A stretch of 46,244 nucleotides of DNA from Methylococcaceae bacterium (lineage in GTDB: Bacteria; Pseudomonadota; Gammaproteobacteria; Methylococcales; Methylomonadaceae), in contig CANNLO010000005.1 of assembly GCA_947505055.1 (NCBI GenBank), positions 1 through 46,244 of the forward strand, given 5' to 3'. A model generated the notes under the pieces. That model did no database searches. It saw only the letters and a program-made list of their open reading frames with translations, and was not told the origin of the DNA. Below are positions 1-9,092 of this stretch, one piece after another. Made by a program: the position numbers and the translations under genes. The stretch's first letter is position 1, and each line of letters begins with the position of its first letter.

Positions 1-1
1 A

Positions 2-1231
2 ACATTATTTGTTTTGTTAACCTGGCGACTGTTTCTGGAAGGTTTGCTAAGAGAAAACTATCGTTGGTTACTAGCATCCTGTGTCACTTATTTTTTGGCG
101 GTATTTTCAAAAGAGCATGCGATCATGGCGCCTGCAGTTACAATAGTGCTGTTAATACTGGTTAACAATCAATCCATAGGTCAACGATTGAAATTGATTT
201 GGCCTATTTTTGTGCTTTACGGCTTGATTGGTGGTTTTGTGATTTTTCAGATCAAGTCCAGGCATGTTTTGGGGCAGGCTTATGAGCCGATAGCGGCAAA
301 TTATCTGTCTATGCTGGGACCTGACTTTGATGAGCGTTTGGCTTATCCTTTGTCGATGTTGACGCAAAGTTTTCTGTTTTTTAAATATCTTTGGGTATGG
401 CTTGTGCCAAGTCCAGCCTGGATGTCAGTTGATATGCCGCAGGCCTTTGCTTTGAAGTTTTGGTCCTGGCCGGAAATAGCTGGATTGATTGGGTTTATAA
501 TTTACCCGATCATTGCGTTTCGACTGTTGTTGCAAAAAGGTGTAAAAGGCCTGTTAGGTTTTGCGCTGCTTTGCCCTTGGCTATTATTTGCTACCGAATT
601 ATCAACTATCAGGATTCAAGAGTCTTTTGTGCTGTATCGCAGTTATTTATGGATGGCTGGTTCTTTTACCACGCTGCCTTTTTTGTGCCAAAAACTAAGC
701 GTAAAACAAGCGGCAATAACGTTAAGTTTTCTTGCTTTATTGATGATGTCTTTATCTTGGCTACGTCTAACTACCTTTTCTCATCCCCTGTTACTATGGG
801 ATGATGCTGCTCGACTCATTGTGCAGCCTGAAGACAATCGTCTGGGAATCGATAGAATCTACTATAACCGAGGAACAGAATTAATTAAGGTAAAACATTA
901 TGCTGAAGCAATTGAGGATTTGACCAAGGCAATAAATATAAAAGGTTACTCTGCTAACTATGCTTATAGTAATCGAGCTCAAGCTTATATGGAAACTCAA
1001 CAATATTTACTTTCCTTAAAGGACATTAATAAAGCTATAGAAGTGCAGCCAATAAATAAAGCGAAACTTTATCTTGGTAAAGGTCATGCTTTGGAAGGTC
1101 TTAATGATAAGACTGCCGCCATGCAGGCTTATAAACAAGCCTGTACGCTTGGATCATCTATAGCTTGCCAAAAAACGGAGTCCCCCGAATCACCAACCAA
1201 ATCACCAAACAACTTTCTTTTGCATCCATAG
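2..1231 (+). CDS. GT-C/TMTC-like polytopic membrane protein with C-terminal TPRs (5' end missing)
   Basis: The reading frame is open to the left edge, so the start lies outside the window and about 409 residues are visible. The first two thirds are hydrophobic membrane segments. One carries a Ser-Lys-Glu (FSKEHAIM) loop like the SKE segment seen in TMTC/DUF1736 glycosyltransferase-like proteins. The last 120 or so residues form about three tetratricopeptide repeats (pattern YYNRG..Y.EAIEDLTKAI, then AYSNRAQAY, then LYLGKGHAL), followed by a Ser/Pro-rich tail. TMTC proteins are GT-C fold enzymes that use lipid-linked sugars, but the catalytic N-terminus is not visible here, so the reaction is unknown. 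O-antigen polymerase-like TPR proteins are an alternative. Membrane and TPR character is certain; the family is moderately supported. Confidence 0.7.
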   Translation, partial: TLFVLLTWRLFLEGLLRENYRWLLASCVTYFLAVFSKEHAIMAPAVTIVLLILVNNQSIGQRLKLIWPIFVLYGLIGGFVIFQIKSRHVLGQAYEPIAANYLSMLGPDFDERLAYPLSMLTQSFLFFKYLWVWLVPSPAWMSVDMPQAFALKFWSWPEIAGLIGFIIYPIIAFRLLLQKGVKGLLGFALLCPWLLFATELSTIRIQESFVLYRSYLWMAGSFTTLPFLCQKLSVKQAAITLSFLALLMMSLSWLRLTTFSHPLLLWDDAARLIVQPEDNRLGIDRIYYNRGTELIKVKHYAEAIEDLTKAINIKGYSANYAYSNRAQAYMETQQYLLSLKDINKAIEVQPINKAKLYLGKGHALEGLNDKTAAMQAYKQACTLGSSIACQKTESPESPTKSPNNFLLHP

Positions 1232-1349
1232 TTATGGATATCGGGTAGGGGTACGTAACTGCTTTGGTTAAGATATGGTAGATATTTGGGCGATGATTTT
1301 TTAATGTCTATGCTACACTGTAAATCTATCGAAATTATTGGAGGATGTC

Positions 1350-1622
1350 ATGGCGACAATTACTTTTGATACTTTGAAGTTTGTACGCAAATTGGAGTCG
1401 GCTGGTTTTTCCATTAATCAAGCAGAGGCTGTTGTAGATGCTTTTCGTGACGCATCGGGTGAAGCAGAACTTGCAAGTAAGCGAGATATTCGAGAATTGG
1501 AACTAAAGATAGAGTCCCGATTCGAGCAGGTCAAGAGTGAATTGACATTAATAAAATGGATGTTGGGAATTATGCTTGGCGGAGTAATGGCTTTAATTCT
1601 CAAAGTTTTTTTTCCAGTTTAG
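1350..1622 (+). CDS. DUF1640 small coiled-coil membrane protein
   Basis: A protein of 90 residues beginning MATITFDTLKFVRKL. The N-terminal 30 residues (FVRKLESAGFSINQAEAVVDAF) match the start of the DUF1640 family, which is related to mitochondrial CCDC90/MCUR1. A charged coiled coil follows at about residues 38-65, then one C-terminal membrane helix (about 70-88). I chose ATG 1350 over an in-frame TTG at 1338 because GGAG at 1340-1343 is well placed for it. Bacterial members have no established function. The gene stands alone, with a hairpin terminator 40 nt after the stop. Confidence 0.8.
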   Translation: MATITFDTLKFVRKLESAGFSINQAEAVVDAFRDASGEAELASKRDIRELELKIESRFEQVKSELTLIKWMLGIMLGGVMALILKVFFPV

Positions 1623-1661
1623 ATTACGCGCACAGCGCAGAATCAGTAAAATTGCACTCCA

Positions 1662-1703
1662 ATAAAAACCATCCAATCCTTCACGGGGTTGGATGGTTTT
1701 TAT
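1662..1703. terminator. bidirectional intrinsic terminator
   Basis: A perfect 15-bp inverted repeat (ATAAAAACCATCCAA at 1662-1676, partner at 1689-1703) encloses a 12-nt loop. The stem ends in A5 on one side and T5 on the other, so it can terminate both the DUF1640 gene (+) and the inositol-phosphatase gene (-), which converge here. Confidence 0.85.
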
Positions 1704-1729
1704 GTCTTTTGGCGTTTCAGCATTGAATA

Positions 1730-2494
1730 TTACATCAACAACAGTATCTCGTTAAATATCTTCCCATTAGTGGCCAGAATCTGTTTTGGAAAAATTCCTT
1801 TATTTCCTTTAAAGTCGGTAACTGTAGCGCCTGCTTCGCTGGCAATCAAGGCGCCGGCCGCGACGTCATACAGGTTTAATTCCTGCTCCCAAAACGCATC
1901 AACCTGACCATCCGCAACCAAGCATAAATCGACTGCCGCTGAACCAAAGCGACGTTGACCGGTCGTTATCTCGGCAATCCGGCAGAACCGCTCCAGATTA
2001 TTATCTTTTAAGTAAGAGCGCAAGCAGGCAAAACCGGTTGCAATCATGGCGTCTGCAAGATTGCTTTCGTTGGAGACGGTAATGGCTTCCCCATTTTTCC
2101 AAGCGCCCTTGCCTTTTTCGGCAGAAAAATAATCATCCAGTGCAGGTGCGTAAACAGCCCCGAAGACAAGTTCCTGATCAATTTCCAACGCGACACTGAT
2201 CGCCCAAAAATACTGGCCTCTTGAAAAAGAGTGTGTGCCATCAATTGGGTCGACGATCCAGCGACTTGTTTGATTGGCGCTTTGTCCGCTCTCTTCTCCC
2301 CAAAAGCCAAATTGCGGGTAATGCTTGGCAAGTGCCTCTTGTAAAAAAGCTTCAACGGCAACGTCGGCATCGGTGACCAGATCGCGTGGGCTTTTTTTGG
2401 TTACCTCCAAATTTTTAAGGTCTTTAAAATGAATCATAGCGATAGATCCGGCTTCGCGGATAATGCTTTCAAGAATGGCGAGCGAAATGGGCAT
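1730..2494 (-). CDS. inositol monophosphatase family protein
   Basis: A Mg2+-dependent phosphomonoesterase of the IMPase/FBPase/CysQ superfamily, 254 residues, the usual length. The metal ligands are visible: GEES (E67, E68), VDPIDGT (D82, D85) and LYDVAAGALIASEAGA (D210). TDADVAVE (41-48) is the typical early motif. Substrates in this superfamily include inositol-1-phosphate, histidinol phosphate and PAP, and sequence alone does not choose between them; SuhB-like or HisN-like roles are both possible. It is transcribed alone, divergent from dhaL and convergent on the shared terminator. AAGG lies about 9 nt before the ATG. Confidence 0.9.
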   Translation of the reverse strand: MPISLAILESIIREAGSIAMIHFKDLKNLEVTKKSPRDLVTDADVAVEAFLQEALAKHYPQFGFWGEESGQSANQTSRWIVDPIDGTHSFSRGQYFWAISVALEIDQELVFGAVYAPALDDYFSAEKGKGAWKNGEAITVSNESNLADAMIATGFACLRSYLKDNNLERFCRIAEITTGQRRFGSAAVDLCLVADGQVDAFWEQELNLYDVAAGALIASEAGATVTDFKGNKGIFPKQILATNGKIFNEILLLM

Positions 2495-2752
2495 TAATAG
2501 AACCTTGAGAGGTGAGTGTTAGATATTTCAGTTAAGATGTCACGGCGTTTTAATACTTTTAACGCCAAAGGCAAGAATGATCCATGTCTTTTAATTGGCG
2601 CGAACCATAACTTTTGCCGATGATTTTATCAAGCTATATTAACATTAAGGTTAATAGGGCAAGTGATTCAAGATGGCTTAACCTGTGACAACCTTTGTTG
2701 GCTAAGATTGATTAGGCGAGGGTTGTGAATATTTTTGGATTTGGAGAATATC

Positions 2753-3418
2753 ATGCAAATTGAACCCACCTTATTAACCGACCTGTTTAAGGCAATAAAC
2801 AATACTATCGACATCAATGCAGAAGAGGTAACTGCTCTGGATCAGGCTATCGGCGATGGTGATCATGTGATTAATTTACAGCGAGGCCTTAAAGCGCTGG
2901 CTGCTCAAAGTGCCGAACTTGCTCAGCTTGATTGGATTATGGCTTGGCAGAAAATGGGTATGACTTTAATGACGTCGGTCGGTGGTGCCTCAGGCTCTTT
3001 GTTTGGCACTTTATTTGTTGCGATGAGTAAAGCGGCAAGAGAACAGTTTGTAATAGGCGAAGTAGGGCGGTCGATAAACTTGCAGGATTTTGCCGTGATA
3101 TTTGCCAGTGGCGTTGATGCAGTCAAAAAACGTGGTAAATCTGATGCAGGTCAGAAAACCATGCTGGACGTGTTAATTCCTGTTGCAGAAAGTCTTCGGT
3201 GCGATGCAAGCAAGTGCGTTGTAATAACAGAGGTCCTAGATAATGTTGCGCTAACAGCAATAACGGGCATGGAGTCCACTAAAAATATGCTGGCTACCCA
3301 GGGACGAGCTTCTTTTTTGGAGGAACGCAGTCGTGGACATATTGATGCGGGTGCTAAAACCAGTCAGTTAATGATTTGTGCGGTGATTGAGATTCTTAAA
3401 GAGCAATTGGAGTCTTAG
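2753..3418 (+). CDS. dhaL: dihydroxyacetone kinase, ADP/ATP-binding subunit DhaL
   Basis: The DhaL fold is an all-helical barrel that holds the nucleotide through two Mg2+ ions and transfers phosphate to dihydroxyacetone bound on DhaK. The chelating aspartates fall at D30, D35 and D37 (ALDQAIGDGDH), the same numbers as in E. coli DhaL. The glycine-rich GGASGSLFGTLF (77-88), DAGQKTMLD and the late HIDAGAKTSQLM motif are all present. I start at ATG 2753, with GGAG at 2743-2746; an in-frame TTG at 2735 is less likely. The protein is 221 residues. No PTS-type DhaM is visible, so it is unclear whether the phosphate donor is ATP or a PTS partner encoded elsewhere. Its stop codon overlaps that of dhaK on the other strand, an unusual layout because the subunits are normally co-transcribed. 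Confidence 0.9.
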   Translation: MQIEPTLLTDLFKAINNTIDINAEEVTALDQAIGDGDHVINLQRGLKALAAQSAELAQLDWIMAWQKMGMTLMTSVGGASGSLFGTLFVAMSKAAREQFVIGEVGRSINLQDFAVIFASGVDAVKKRGKSDAGQKTMLDVLIPVAESLRCDASKCVVITEVLDNVALTAITGMESTKNMLATQGRASFLEERSRGHIDAGAKTSQLMICAVIEILKEQLES

Positions 3419-4404
3419 CAACCCCATCTTAAAGCCGCAGTATGAACCGGCGCATCCCAAAGTCGGAGCATTTCTTCATCAAGTAAACTTAAGGTAATTG
3501 AACAGCCGGCCATGTCCAAGGAGGTGGTGTAGTTTCCAATCAGGGACCTGCTAATTTTAACGTCAGATTTTTCCCAGTGTTGCGAGGCTAGTTCATAGAT
3601 TAAATGCAGTTCCATTAGTGGCGTTGCCCCAAAGCCGTTTACATGCAGTAAAGCCGTTTGGCCACTTTGAGGTTTTAGCTCGATATCAATAGCTTTGGCC
3701 AGATAGTCTACGATTTCAGTTGCAGAACTTAAAGCCATGCGTTCACGACCTCGTTCACCATGAATACCTACGCCCATTTCAATTTCGTTCTCACCTAGAT
3801 CAAAAGTCGGTTTTCCCAAAGCAGGCACAGTGCAACTGCTTAAAGCTACACCCATGGACGCAGTAACAAGGTTTACTCTATCACCTAATGATTTACAAGC
3901 AGCCAAATCGGCACCTTGTTCTGCGGCGGCGCCGACAATTTTCTCCAGAATCAATGTGCCGGCAACGCCACGTCGTCCGGTGCTGTGCGTTTTAGGAAAG
4001 GAAATATCATCGCTGATTAATAGTGTGTCATGTGGGCAATCCAGCATTTCACTAGCAATCTCGAAATTCATGACATCGCCCGCATAGTTTTTGACTATGA
4101 ATAAAACCCCACCGCCATTTTCAACAGAATGTGCCGCGGCAAGCATTTGGTCTGGGGTAGGGGAGGTGAATATTTGTCCGGGACAAGCTGCATCAAGCAT
4201 TCCAAAGCCAACAAAACCAGAGTGTAAGGGTTCATGGCCAGAGCCGCCGCCTGAAATTAATGCCACTTTGCCAGGGAAGGTGGCTTTGTTACGTTTGACA
4301 AAATAAGGTTGGTGGTTGAGTTGAATAATATCGGCATGCGCTTTTGCAAAACCTGACAAGCTATCGTCTAGCAAGGTATCGGAGTTATTGATGAATTTTT
4401 TCAT
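3415..4404 (-). CDS. dhaK: dihydroxyacetone kinase, substrate-binding subunit DhaK
   Basis: DhaK binds dihydroxyacetone covalently as a hemiaminal on a histidine. The catalytic set is intact: SGGGSGHEP (51-59, H57), KNYAGDVMNFE with D110, and GVGIHGERG with H215, the candidate covalent histidine. The length is 329 residues, slightly below the roughly 356 of E. coli DhaK. Start ATG at 4404 with AAGGAAAG just upstream. It lies 71 nt downstream of a HAD phosphatase gene on the same strand, so the two probably share a transcript. It converges on dhaL with 4 nt of overlap. In a RuMP organism the DHA phosphate product would feed triose-phosphate metabolism, but the source of DHA is not shown in this window. 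Confidence 0.9.
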   Translation of the reverse strand: MKKFINNSDTLLDDSLSGFAKAHADIIQLNHQPYFVKRNKATFPGKVALISGGGSGHEPLHSGFVGFGMLDAACPGQIFTSPTPDQMLAAAHSVENGGGVLFIVKNYAGDVMNFEIASEMLDCPHDTLLISDDISFPKTHSTGRRGVAGTLILEKIVGAAAEQGADLAACKSLGDRVNLVTASMGVALSSCTVPALGKPTFDLGENEIEMGVGIHGERGRERMALSSATEIVDYLAKAIDIELKPQSGQTALLHVNGFGATPLMELHLIYELASQHWEKSDVKISRSLIGNYTTSLDMAGCSITLSLLDEEMLRLWDAPVHTAALRWGC

Positions 4405-4475
4405 GAACTTTCCTTAAAGTTAAGCTGGGGTGATTTTGTAACGCGCACTAAATGAATCAATAATTAAATCAGATA

Positions 4476-5324
4476 CTAAGCAGATGTTAATGCTGGATTT
4501 TTCTTTAATACTTCTGTAACAGCACGAATATCTTGCATGACCCAGGTGGGTCGATAATCAGTTGTGTTAAAGTCTTCTTCAGTAGATACACCGGTTAAAA
4601 CCATGAGGCTACGAATGCCGGTACGAACAGCGCCAAGAATGTCGGTTTCCAGGCGGTCGCCAATTGCTATGGTGTGATTGGGATCGACACCAAGTAGAGT
4701 GAGTGCTTGTTGGTAAATGATGGGTTCCGGTTTGCCAATAATGACAGGGGTTACGCCGGTAGCCGCTTCCAAAGCTGCCAGGATTGCCCCATTGCCATGA
4801 GTGAGTCCACGTTCTGTAGGTAATGTTGTGTCGGCATTGGTGCCAATGAATTTGGCACCAGCTCTGATATTTAGTGTTGCTGTTGCCAGCTTGTCCCAAG
4901 ATAATTTTTGATCCATTCCACAGACCACAATGTCAGCGCCCATATTTGGGTTGACTTTGTCATCGTTTAATTCATAAAGATCAGTTAAGGTGAAGCCGCG
5001 CTCTGTGAGTGGGAGTCTGGCACCCTCTTCTCCGATGACAAATATTCGAGTAGTAGCTGGATTGAAGTTTTCTGCCAAGTATAGCGCTGTTGCCATGCTA
5101 GAGGTCAGGATCTCGTTGGGAGATACTACTACTCCCATATTCGCAAATTTAACAACATATTGATCTTGAGTTGAACGTGCATTGTTGGTTGCAAGAATAA
5201 AAGGAATTTGCTGGTTACGTAAGGTTTCAAAAAAATTGGTCAAACCGGGCATAGGTTGGTCACCATGCCATAGAACACCATCCATATCGATTATCAAAGC
5301 TTTAATATCAGTAAAAGGGGCCAT
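4476..5324 (-). CDS. HAD-IIA (NagD-like) sugar-phosphate phosphatase
   Basis: A haloacid-dehalogenase phosphatase with a C2 cap, 282 residues. Motif I is DMDGVLWHG (about residues 13-21; first Asp the nucleophile, second the acid). Motif II is the TNN of FILATNNARS, motif III the lysine of IIGKPEP, and motif IV GDRLETDI. The family includes NagD, AraL, phosphoglycolate phosphatase/PGP and 4-nitrophenylphosphatases, which remove phosphate from small sugar phosphates or glycerol phosphate. It sits just upstream of dhaK on the same strand, which suggests a triose or glycerol phosphate substrate; that is inference from context. No clear Shine-Dalgarno is visible before the ATG. Confidence 0.87.
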   Translation of the reverse strand: MAPFTDIKALIIDMDGVLWHGDQPMPGLTNFFETLRNQQIPFILATNNARSTQDQYVVKFANMGVVVSPNEILTSSMATALYLAENFNPATTRIFVIGEEGARLPLTERGFTLTDLYELNDDKVNPNMGADIVVCGMDQKLSWDKLATATLNIRAGAKFIGTNADTTLPTERGLTHGNGAILAALEAATGVTPVIIGKPEPIIYQQALTLLGVDPNHTIAIGDRLETDILGAVRTGIRSLMVLTGVSTEEDFNTTDYRPTWVMQDIRAVTEVLKKNPALTSA

Positions 5325-5672
5325 CAGGTTATGTCTCGCTATTGTTTGATTTGTGACATTATAAATTACATCGTATAAGGCGCGAACAATTGATTCGGTT
5401 TTCGATATTTATGGCGGTAGGTTGACGGATAATGTCATGCGTCGTACAAAAAATCAGTGTGATATTTTTGATATTATCAGTAGATTGTTTATAATTAAAA
5501 TAATGACTTATAAAAAATTTCGGGCTTGAAAAAGAGGTTATGGGGATGTCAAAAAATGGATTTTGTGGTTAGAAGTGATGGTAATTAAAGGTCCGAGAAC
5601 GTGGCATTAAATAGATTAAAGCAACTTGGAATAAACGCCCCATTCAGCTGTTATACATGTCTCAACTCAGAA

Positions 5673-5693
5673 CATTGAGCATTGGGCATTGAC
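5673..5693 (+). repeat. three tandem heptads overlapping the hps -35 box
   Basis: CATTGAG, CATTGGG and CATTGAC follow each other without gaps; the last supplies most of the -35 hexamer. Regular 7-nt direct repeats at a -35 element are a plausible regulator site, though chance in AT-rich DNA is possible. Confidence 0.5.
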
Positions 5694-5716
5694 ATCTGTC
5701 CCCTTTCTACTTTAAA
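5689..5716 (+). promoter_or_regulatory. likely sigma-70 promoter of hps
   Basis: A perfect -35 box TTGACA (5689-5694), a 16-nt spacer and TTTAAA as -10 (5711-5716, 4 of 6 consensus). Transcription would begin near 5723 and give a leader of about 60 nt before the hps ATG. Confidence 0.6.
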
Positions 5717-5784
5717 GTTGCATTCGCATTAAGAGTAAGTAACTAAAATTATAACTATTACTATAACCCATCGGAGCACGCATC

Positions 5785-6426
5785 ATGGCAAAACCATTAA
5801 TACAAATGGCATTAGATTCATTAGATTTCGACCAAACTGTCGCATTGGCCACATTAGTAGCGCCGCATGTTGACATTTTTGAAATCGGAACACCTTGTAT
5901 TAAACACAATGGTGTTAATCTGGTTAGAGAGCTTAAAGCAAGATTTCCAGATAAATTATTGTTAGTCGACCTTAAAACTATGGACGCTGGCGAGTACGAA
6001 GCAACTCCTTTTTACGCTGCAGGTGCTGATATCTGTACAGTATTGGGTGTTTCTGGTCTTGCTACTTGTGCTGGCGTTATTAAAGCAGCCAACGCATATG
6101 GAGCAGAAGCTCAAATTGATTTGATTAACGTTGGTGATAAAGTTGCTTGTGCAAGAGCTACTTGTGAAGCTGGCGCTCACATCATGGGTATCCACACAGG
6201 TCTGGACGCACAAGCAGCTGGTCACACACCTTTTGCTGATTTGACTGATATCGCATCATTGGGCTTGCCTGTAAGAATTTCAGTAGCTGGCGGTATCAAG
6301 GCTTCAACTGTACAAGACGTAGTTAGAGCGGGTGCAAACATCATCGTAGTTGGCGCGGCAATTTATGGTGCGGCTTCTCCTGCAGATGCAGCACGTGAAA
6401 TTCGCGAATTGGTTGACGCGGTATAA
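5785..6426 (+). CDS. hps: 3-hexulose-6-phosphate synthase
   Basis: Condenses formaldehyde with D-ribulose 5-phosphate to give D-arabino-3-hexulose 6-phosphate, the fixation step of the RuMP cycle, in the cytoplasm. It has 213 residues, the standard length. It belongs to the orotidine-monophosphate-decarboxylase superfamily: the DLKTMD motif (62-67) carries the Mg2+ and catalytic residues, MGIHTGLDAQ follows in the middle, and the phosphate-binding end is VAGGIKAST plus GANIIVVGAAIYGA. Start ATG 5785 with CGGAG at 5772-5776. Only 2 nt separate it from phi, so the pair is co-transcribed. Alternatives in the superfamily (KGPDC/UlaD) are disfavoured by the phi neighbour and the ADICTVLG segment. 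Confidence 0.96.
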   Translation: MAKPLIQMALDSLDFDQTVALATLVAPHVDIFEIGTPCIKHNGVNLVRELKARFPDKLLLVDLKTMDAGEYEATPFYAAGADICTVLGVSGLATCAGVIKAANAYGAEAQIDLINVGDKVACARATCEAGAHIMGIHTGLDAQAAGHTPFADLTDIASLGLPVRISVAGGIKASTVQDVVRAGANIIVVGAAIYGAASPADAAREIRELVDAV

Positions 6427-6428
6427 TT

Positions 6429-6962
6429 ATGCATCAGCAACTTATCATAGAAAAGATTTCAGGTGTTCTTGAAGCTACAGATGATACGTATGATGCAAAG
6501 TTGACGGAGTTGCTTGATAACGCCAAGCGCATATTTATCGCTGGCGCTGGACGTTCGAAGTTAGTAGGCAATTTTTTTGCGATGAGACTCGTCCATGGTG
6601 GCTACGATGTAAGTGTCGTAGGTGAAATTGTGACGCCAAGCATTAAAAGCGGTGACTTATTGATCATTATTTCCGGATCTGGAGAGACTGAGCAATTAAT
6701 AGCATTTACCAAAAATGCAAAAAAAGTAGGTGCAAATATAGTTCTGATATCTGCAAAAGCCGATTCAACAATCGGTGATCTTGCAGATGACGTATTTCAA
6801 GTAGGCAAGCAGGAACTTTATGGTAAAGTTTTGGGTATGCCCATGGGAACTGTTTTTGAGCTATCTACCTTGTTATTTTTGGAAGCAACTATTTCTCATA
6901 TTATTCATGAAAAAGGAATTCCTGAAGAAATAATGAGAGAAAGGCACGCTAATCTAGAATAG
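6429..6962 (+). CDS. phi: 6-phospho-3-hexuloisomerase
   Basis: Converts 3-hexulose 6-phosphate to fructose 6-phosphate, the second RuMP step. A 177-residue SIS-domain protein: GAGRSKLVGNFFAMRL (39-54) and ISGSGETEQL (81-90) are the sugar-isomerase phosphate-binding loops, and the C-terminal helix LLFLEATISHII is typical. Other names are hpi, hxlB and rmpB. The ATG lies 2 nt after the hps stop with no strong Shine-Dalgarno of its own, so translational coupling to hps is likely. A 10-bp stem-loop follows the stop. Confidence 0.96.
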   Translation: MHQQLIIEKISGVLEATDDTYDAKLTELLDNAKRIFIAGAGRSKLVGNFFAMRLVHGGYDVSVVGEIVTPSIKSGDLLIIISGSGETEQLIAFTKNAKKVGANIVLISAKADSTIGDLADDVFQVGKQELYGKVLGMPMGTVFELSTLLFLEATISHIIHEKGIPEEIMRERHANLE

Positions 6963-6970
6963 TGGCACAG

Positions 6971-6996
6971 GAACGAGTGGCGATGACCACTCGTTC
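6971..6996 (+). other. stem-loop after phi
   Basis: A perfect 10-bp inverted repeat, GAACGAGTGG (6971-6980) with a 6-nt loop. It lacks a following U tract, so it may act as an mRNA 3' stabiliser or processing site between hps-phi and tkt rather than as a full terminator. Confidence 0.6.
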
Positions 6997-7098
6997 TAAC
7001 CCTTATTAAGGTAAAAACGCCGAAAGAATATTTCGTGACAAAGTCATTCAGACTGAAGAGTCACCATTTAGTAATCTATCAATAGTAAGGAGAAGAAT

Positions 7099-9084
7099 AT
7101 GACTTCGCATAGAGAATTAGCGAACGCCATACGCGCTTTGAGCATGGATGCTGTACAAAAAGCAAACTCTGGGCATCCAGGCGCCCCTATGGGAATGGCA
7201 GACATTGCCGAGGTTTTGTGGAATGGACACTTGCGTCACAATCCATCCAATCCGAATTGGTCTGATCGTGACCGTTTTGTCCTTTCTAACGGTCACGGTT
7301 CAATGCTGATATATTCACTATTGCATTTGACTGGTTATGATTTGCCTATGAGTGAGTTGGCCTCTTTTCGTCAACTTCATTCAAAATGTGCTGGACATCC
7401 TGAGTACGGTTATGCCCCAGGTATTGAAACAACGACCGGACCATTAGGTCAAGGTATTGCGAATGGTGTTGGTTTCGCAATGGCAGAAAAGCTACTGGCC
7501 GACCAGTTCAATAAAGATGGACATAAAATCGTTGATCATCATACCTATGTGTTTATGGGTGATGGTTGTTTAATGGAAGGGATCTCTCATGAAGTCTGTT
7601 CTTTAGCGGGTACTTGGGGTTTAGGCAATTTGATTGCTTTCTGGGATGACAACGGTATCTCAATTGATGGTCACATTGAGGGTTGGTATACAGATGACAC
7701 GGTAAAACGTTTTGAAGCATACGGCTGGCACGTTCTATCGGTAGACGGACATAATCCTGAAGAAATTTCCAAGGCAATCGTTATGGCTAAAGCGATGACT
7801 GATATGCCTTCATTAATTTGCTGCAAAACAACTATTGGTTTTGGATCGCCAAACAAATCAGGTACACATGAATGTCATGGTTCTGCTTTGGGTCAACCAG
7901 AAATCAATTTGACCAAAGCAGCTTTAGGTTGGGATCACGAAGCATTCATCATTCCGGAAGATGTTTACGCAGGTTGGGATGCTAAAACCAAAGGTGCGAA
8001 AACCGAAGCGGCATGGGATGCAAAATTTACAGCCTACGAAACTGCATATCCGGAATTAGCAGCGGAGTTCAAACGTCGTATGGCGGGTGAATTACCAGCA
8101 AATTGGAAAGCAGCTACTGACACTTTAATTGCTGAAACCAACGAAAAAGCTGAAACTCTTGCCACACGTCAATCTTCACAAAAAGTAATTGGCGGATTAG
8201 CGCCAACATTACCTGAATTTTTAGGTGGTTCTGCGGACTTAACGGGCTCCAACTTAACCAGTTGCAGTAGCTTTAAGCATGTCAGCGGTAAAGAGAATGG
8301 TAATTACATCTCTTACGGTGTGCGTGAGTTCGGTATGTACGCTATTATGAATGGTATGGTATTGCATGGTGGTTTATTACCATTCGGTGGAACATTCCAC
8401 ATGTTCTCTGATTATGCGAAAAGCGCATTGCGTATGTCGGCATTAATGAAAATTCGCACCATTGCTGTTTTAACTCATGACTCTATTGGTCAAGGGGAAG
8501 ACGGTCCAACGCATCAGCCGATTGAGAATACTTCTGCTATGCGTTACATTCCAAATATGGATGTGTGGCGACCAGCTGATAGCACTGAAACTGCAGTTTC
8601 TTGGGTAATGGCGATTGAACGTAAAACTGGGCCTTCAAGTTTGGTGTTAAGTCGTCAAGGCTTGCCTTTTATAACGCGTACTGATGAACAAATCGCAGCT
8701 ATTCGTAAAGGTGCATACGTTGTTTCTGAAGCAGCCGGCAAAGCTCAAGTTATACTTATTGCAACCGGTTCTGAAGTTGATTTAGCAATTAAATCACAAG
8801 CAGCCTTAGCAGAGAAAGGTATTCAAGCGCGCGTAGTTTCAATGCCATCAACAAATGTATTTGACCGTCAGGATCAAGCTTATAAAGACAGTGTATTAAC
8901 TCCAGGTGTAAAACGTGTTGCAATTGAAGCAGGTATTACTGATTTTTGGCGTAAATATGTAGGTTTAGAAGGTGGAGTTGTCGGCATCAATACTTTTGGT
9001 GAGTCTGCACCAGGCGGCGAGTTGATGAAGCACTTTGGCTTTACTGTCGAAAACGTAGTCAAAAATGTAGAAGCAGTACTATAA
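7099..9084 (+). CDS. tkt: transketolase
   Basis: A thiamine-diphosphate enzyme that moves two-carbon ketol units between sugar phosphates. In the RuMP cycle it helps rebuild ribulose 5-phosphate from fructose 6-phosphate and glyceraldehyde 3-phosphate. It has 661 residues, the full bacterial length. The active-site residues fall at the same numbers as in E. coli TktA: H26 (SGHPGAP), H66 (NGHGSM), H100, and the ThDP/metal motif GDGCLMEG with D155 and N185 (DDNGISIDG). The C-terminal half has [25 protein letters not shown] and [14 protein letters not shown] (7087-7092) precedes the ATG. The position 3' of hps-phi marks it as the RuMP-cycle copy. A duplicate elsewhere in the genome is possible but cannot be judged here. 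Confidence 0.97.
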   Translation: MTSHRELANAIRALSMDAVQKANSGHPGAPMGMADIAEVLWNGHLRHNPSNPNWSDRDRFVLSNGHGSMLIYSLLHLTGYDLPMSELASFRQLHSKCAGHPEYGYAPGIETTTGPLGQGIANGVGFAMAEKLLADQFNKDGHKIVDHHTYVFMGDGCLMEGISHEVCSLAGTWGLGNLIAFWDDNGISIDGHIEGWYTDDTVKRFEAYGWHVLSVDGHNPEEISKAIVMAKAMTDMPSLICCKTTIGFGSPNKSGTHECHGSALGQPEINLTKAALGWDHEAFIIPEDVYAGWDAKTKGAKTEAAWDAKFTAYETAYPELAAEFKRRMAGELPANWKAATDTLIAETNEKAETLATRQSSQKVIGGLAPTLPEFLGGSADLTGSNLTSCSSFKHVSGKENGNYISYGVREFGMYAIMNGMVLHGGLLPFGGTFHMFSDYAKSALRMSALMKIRTIAVLTHDSIGQGEDGPTHQPIENTSAMRYIPNMDVWRPADSTETAVSWVMAIERKTGPSSLVLSRQGLPFITRTDEQIAAIRKGAYVVSEAAGKAQVILIATGSEVDLAIKSQAALAEKGIQARVVSMPSTNVFDRQDQAYKDSVLTPGVKRVAIEAGITDFWRKYVGLEGGVVGINTFGESAPGGELMKHFGFTVENVVKNVEAVL

Positions 9085-9092
9085 ATATTAAA

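Larger units (their letters stand above)
5325..5784. promoter_or_regulatory. 460-nt divergent control region between HAD-dhaK and hps-phi
   Basis: No coding potential is seen. Besides the strong hps-proximal promoter listed separately, TTGACG (5422-5427), 17 nt, then TACAAA (5445-5450) resembles a second, distal + strand promoter that would give a leader of more than 300 nt. The rest is AT-rich. Confidence 0.45.
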
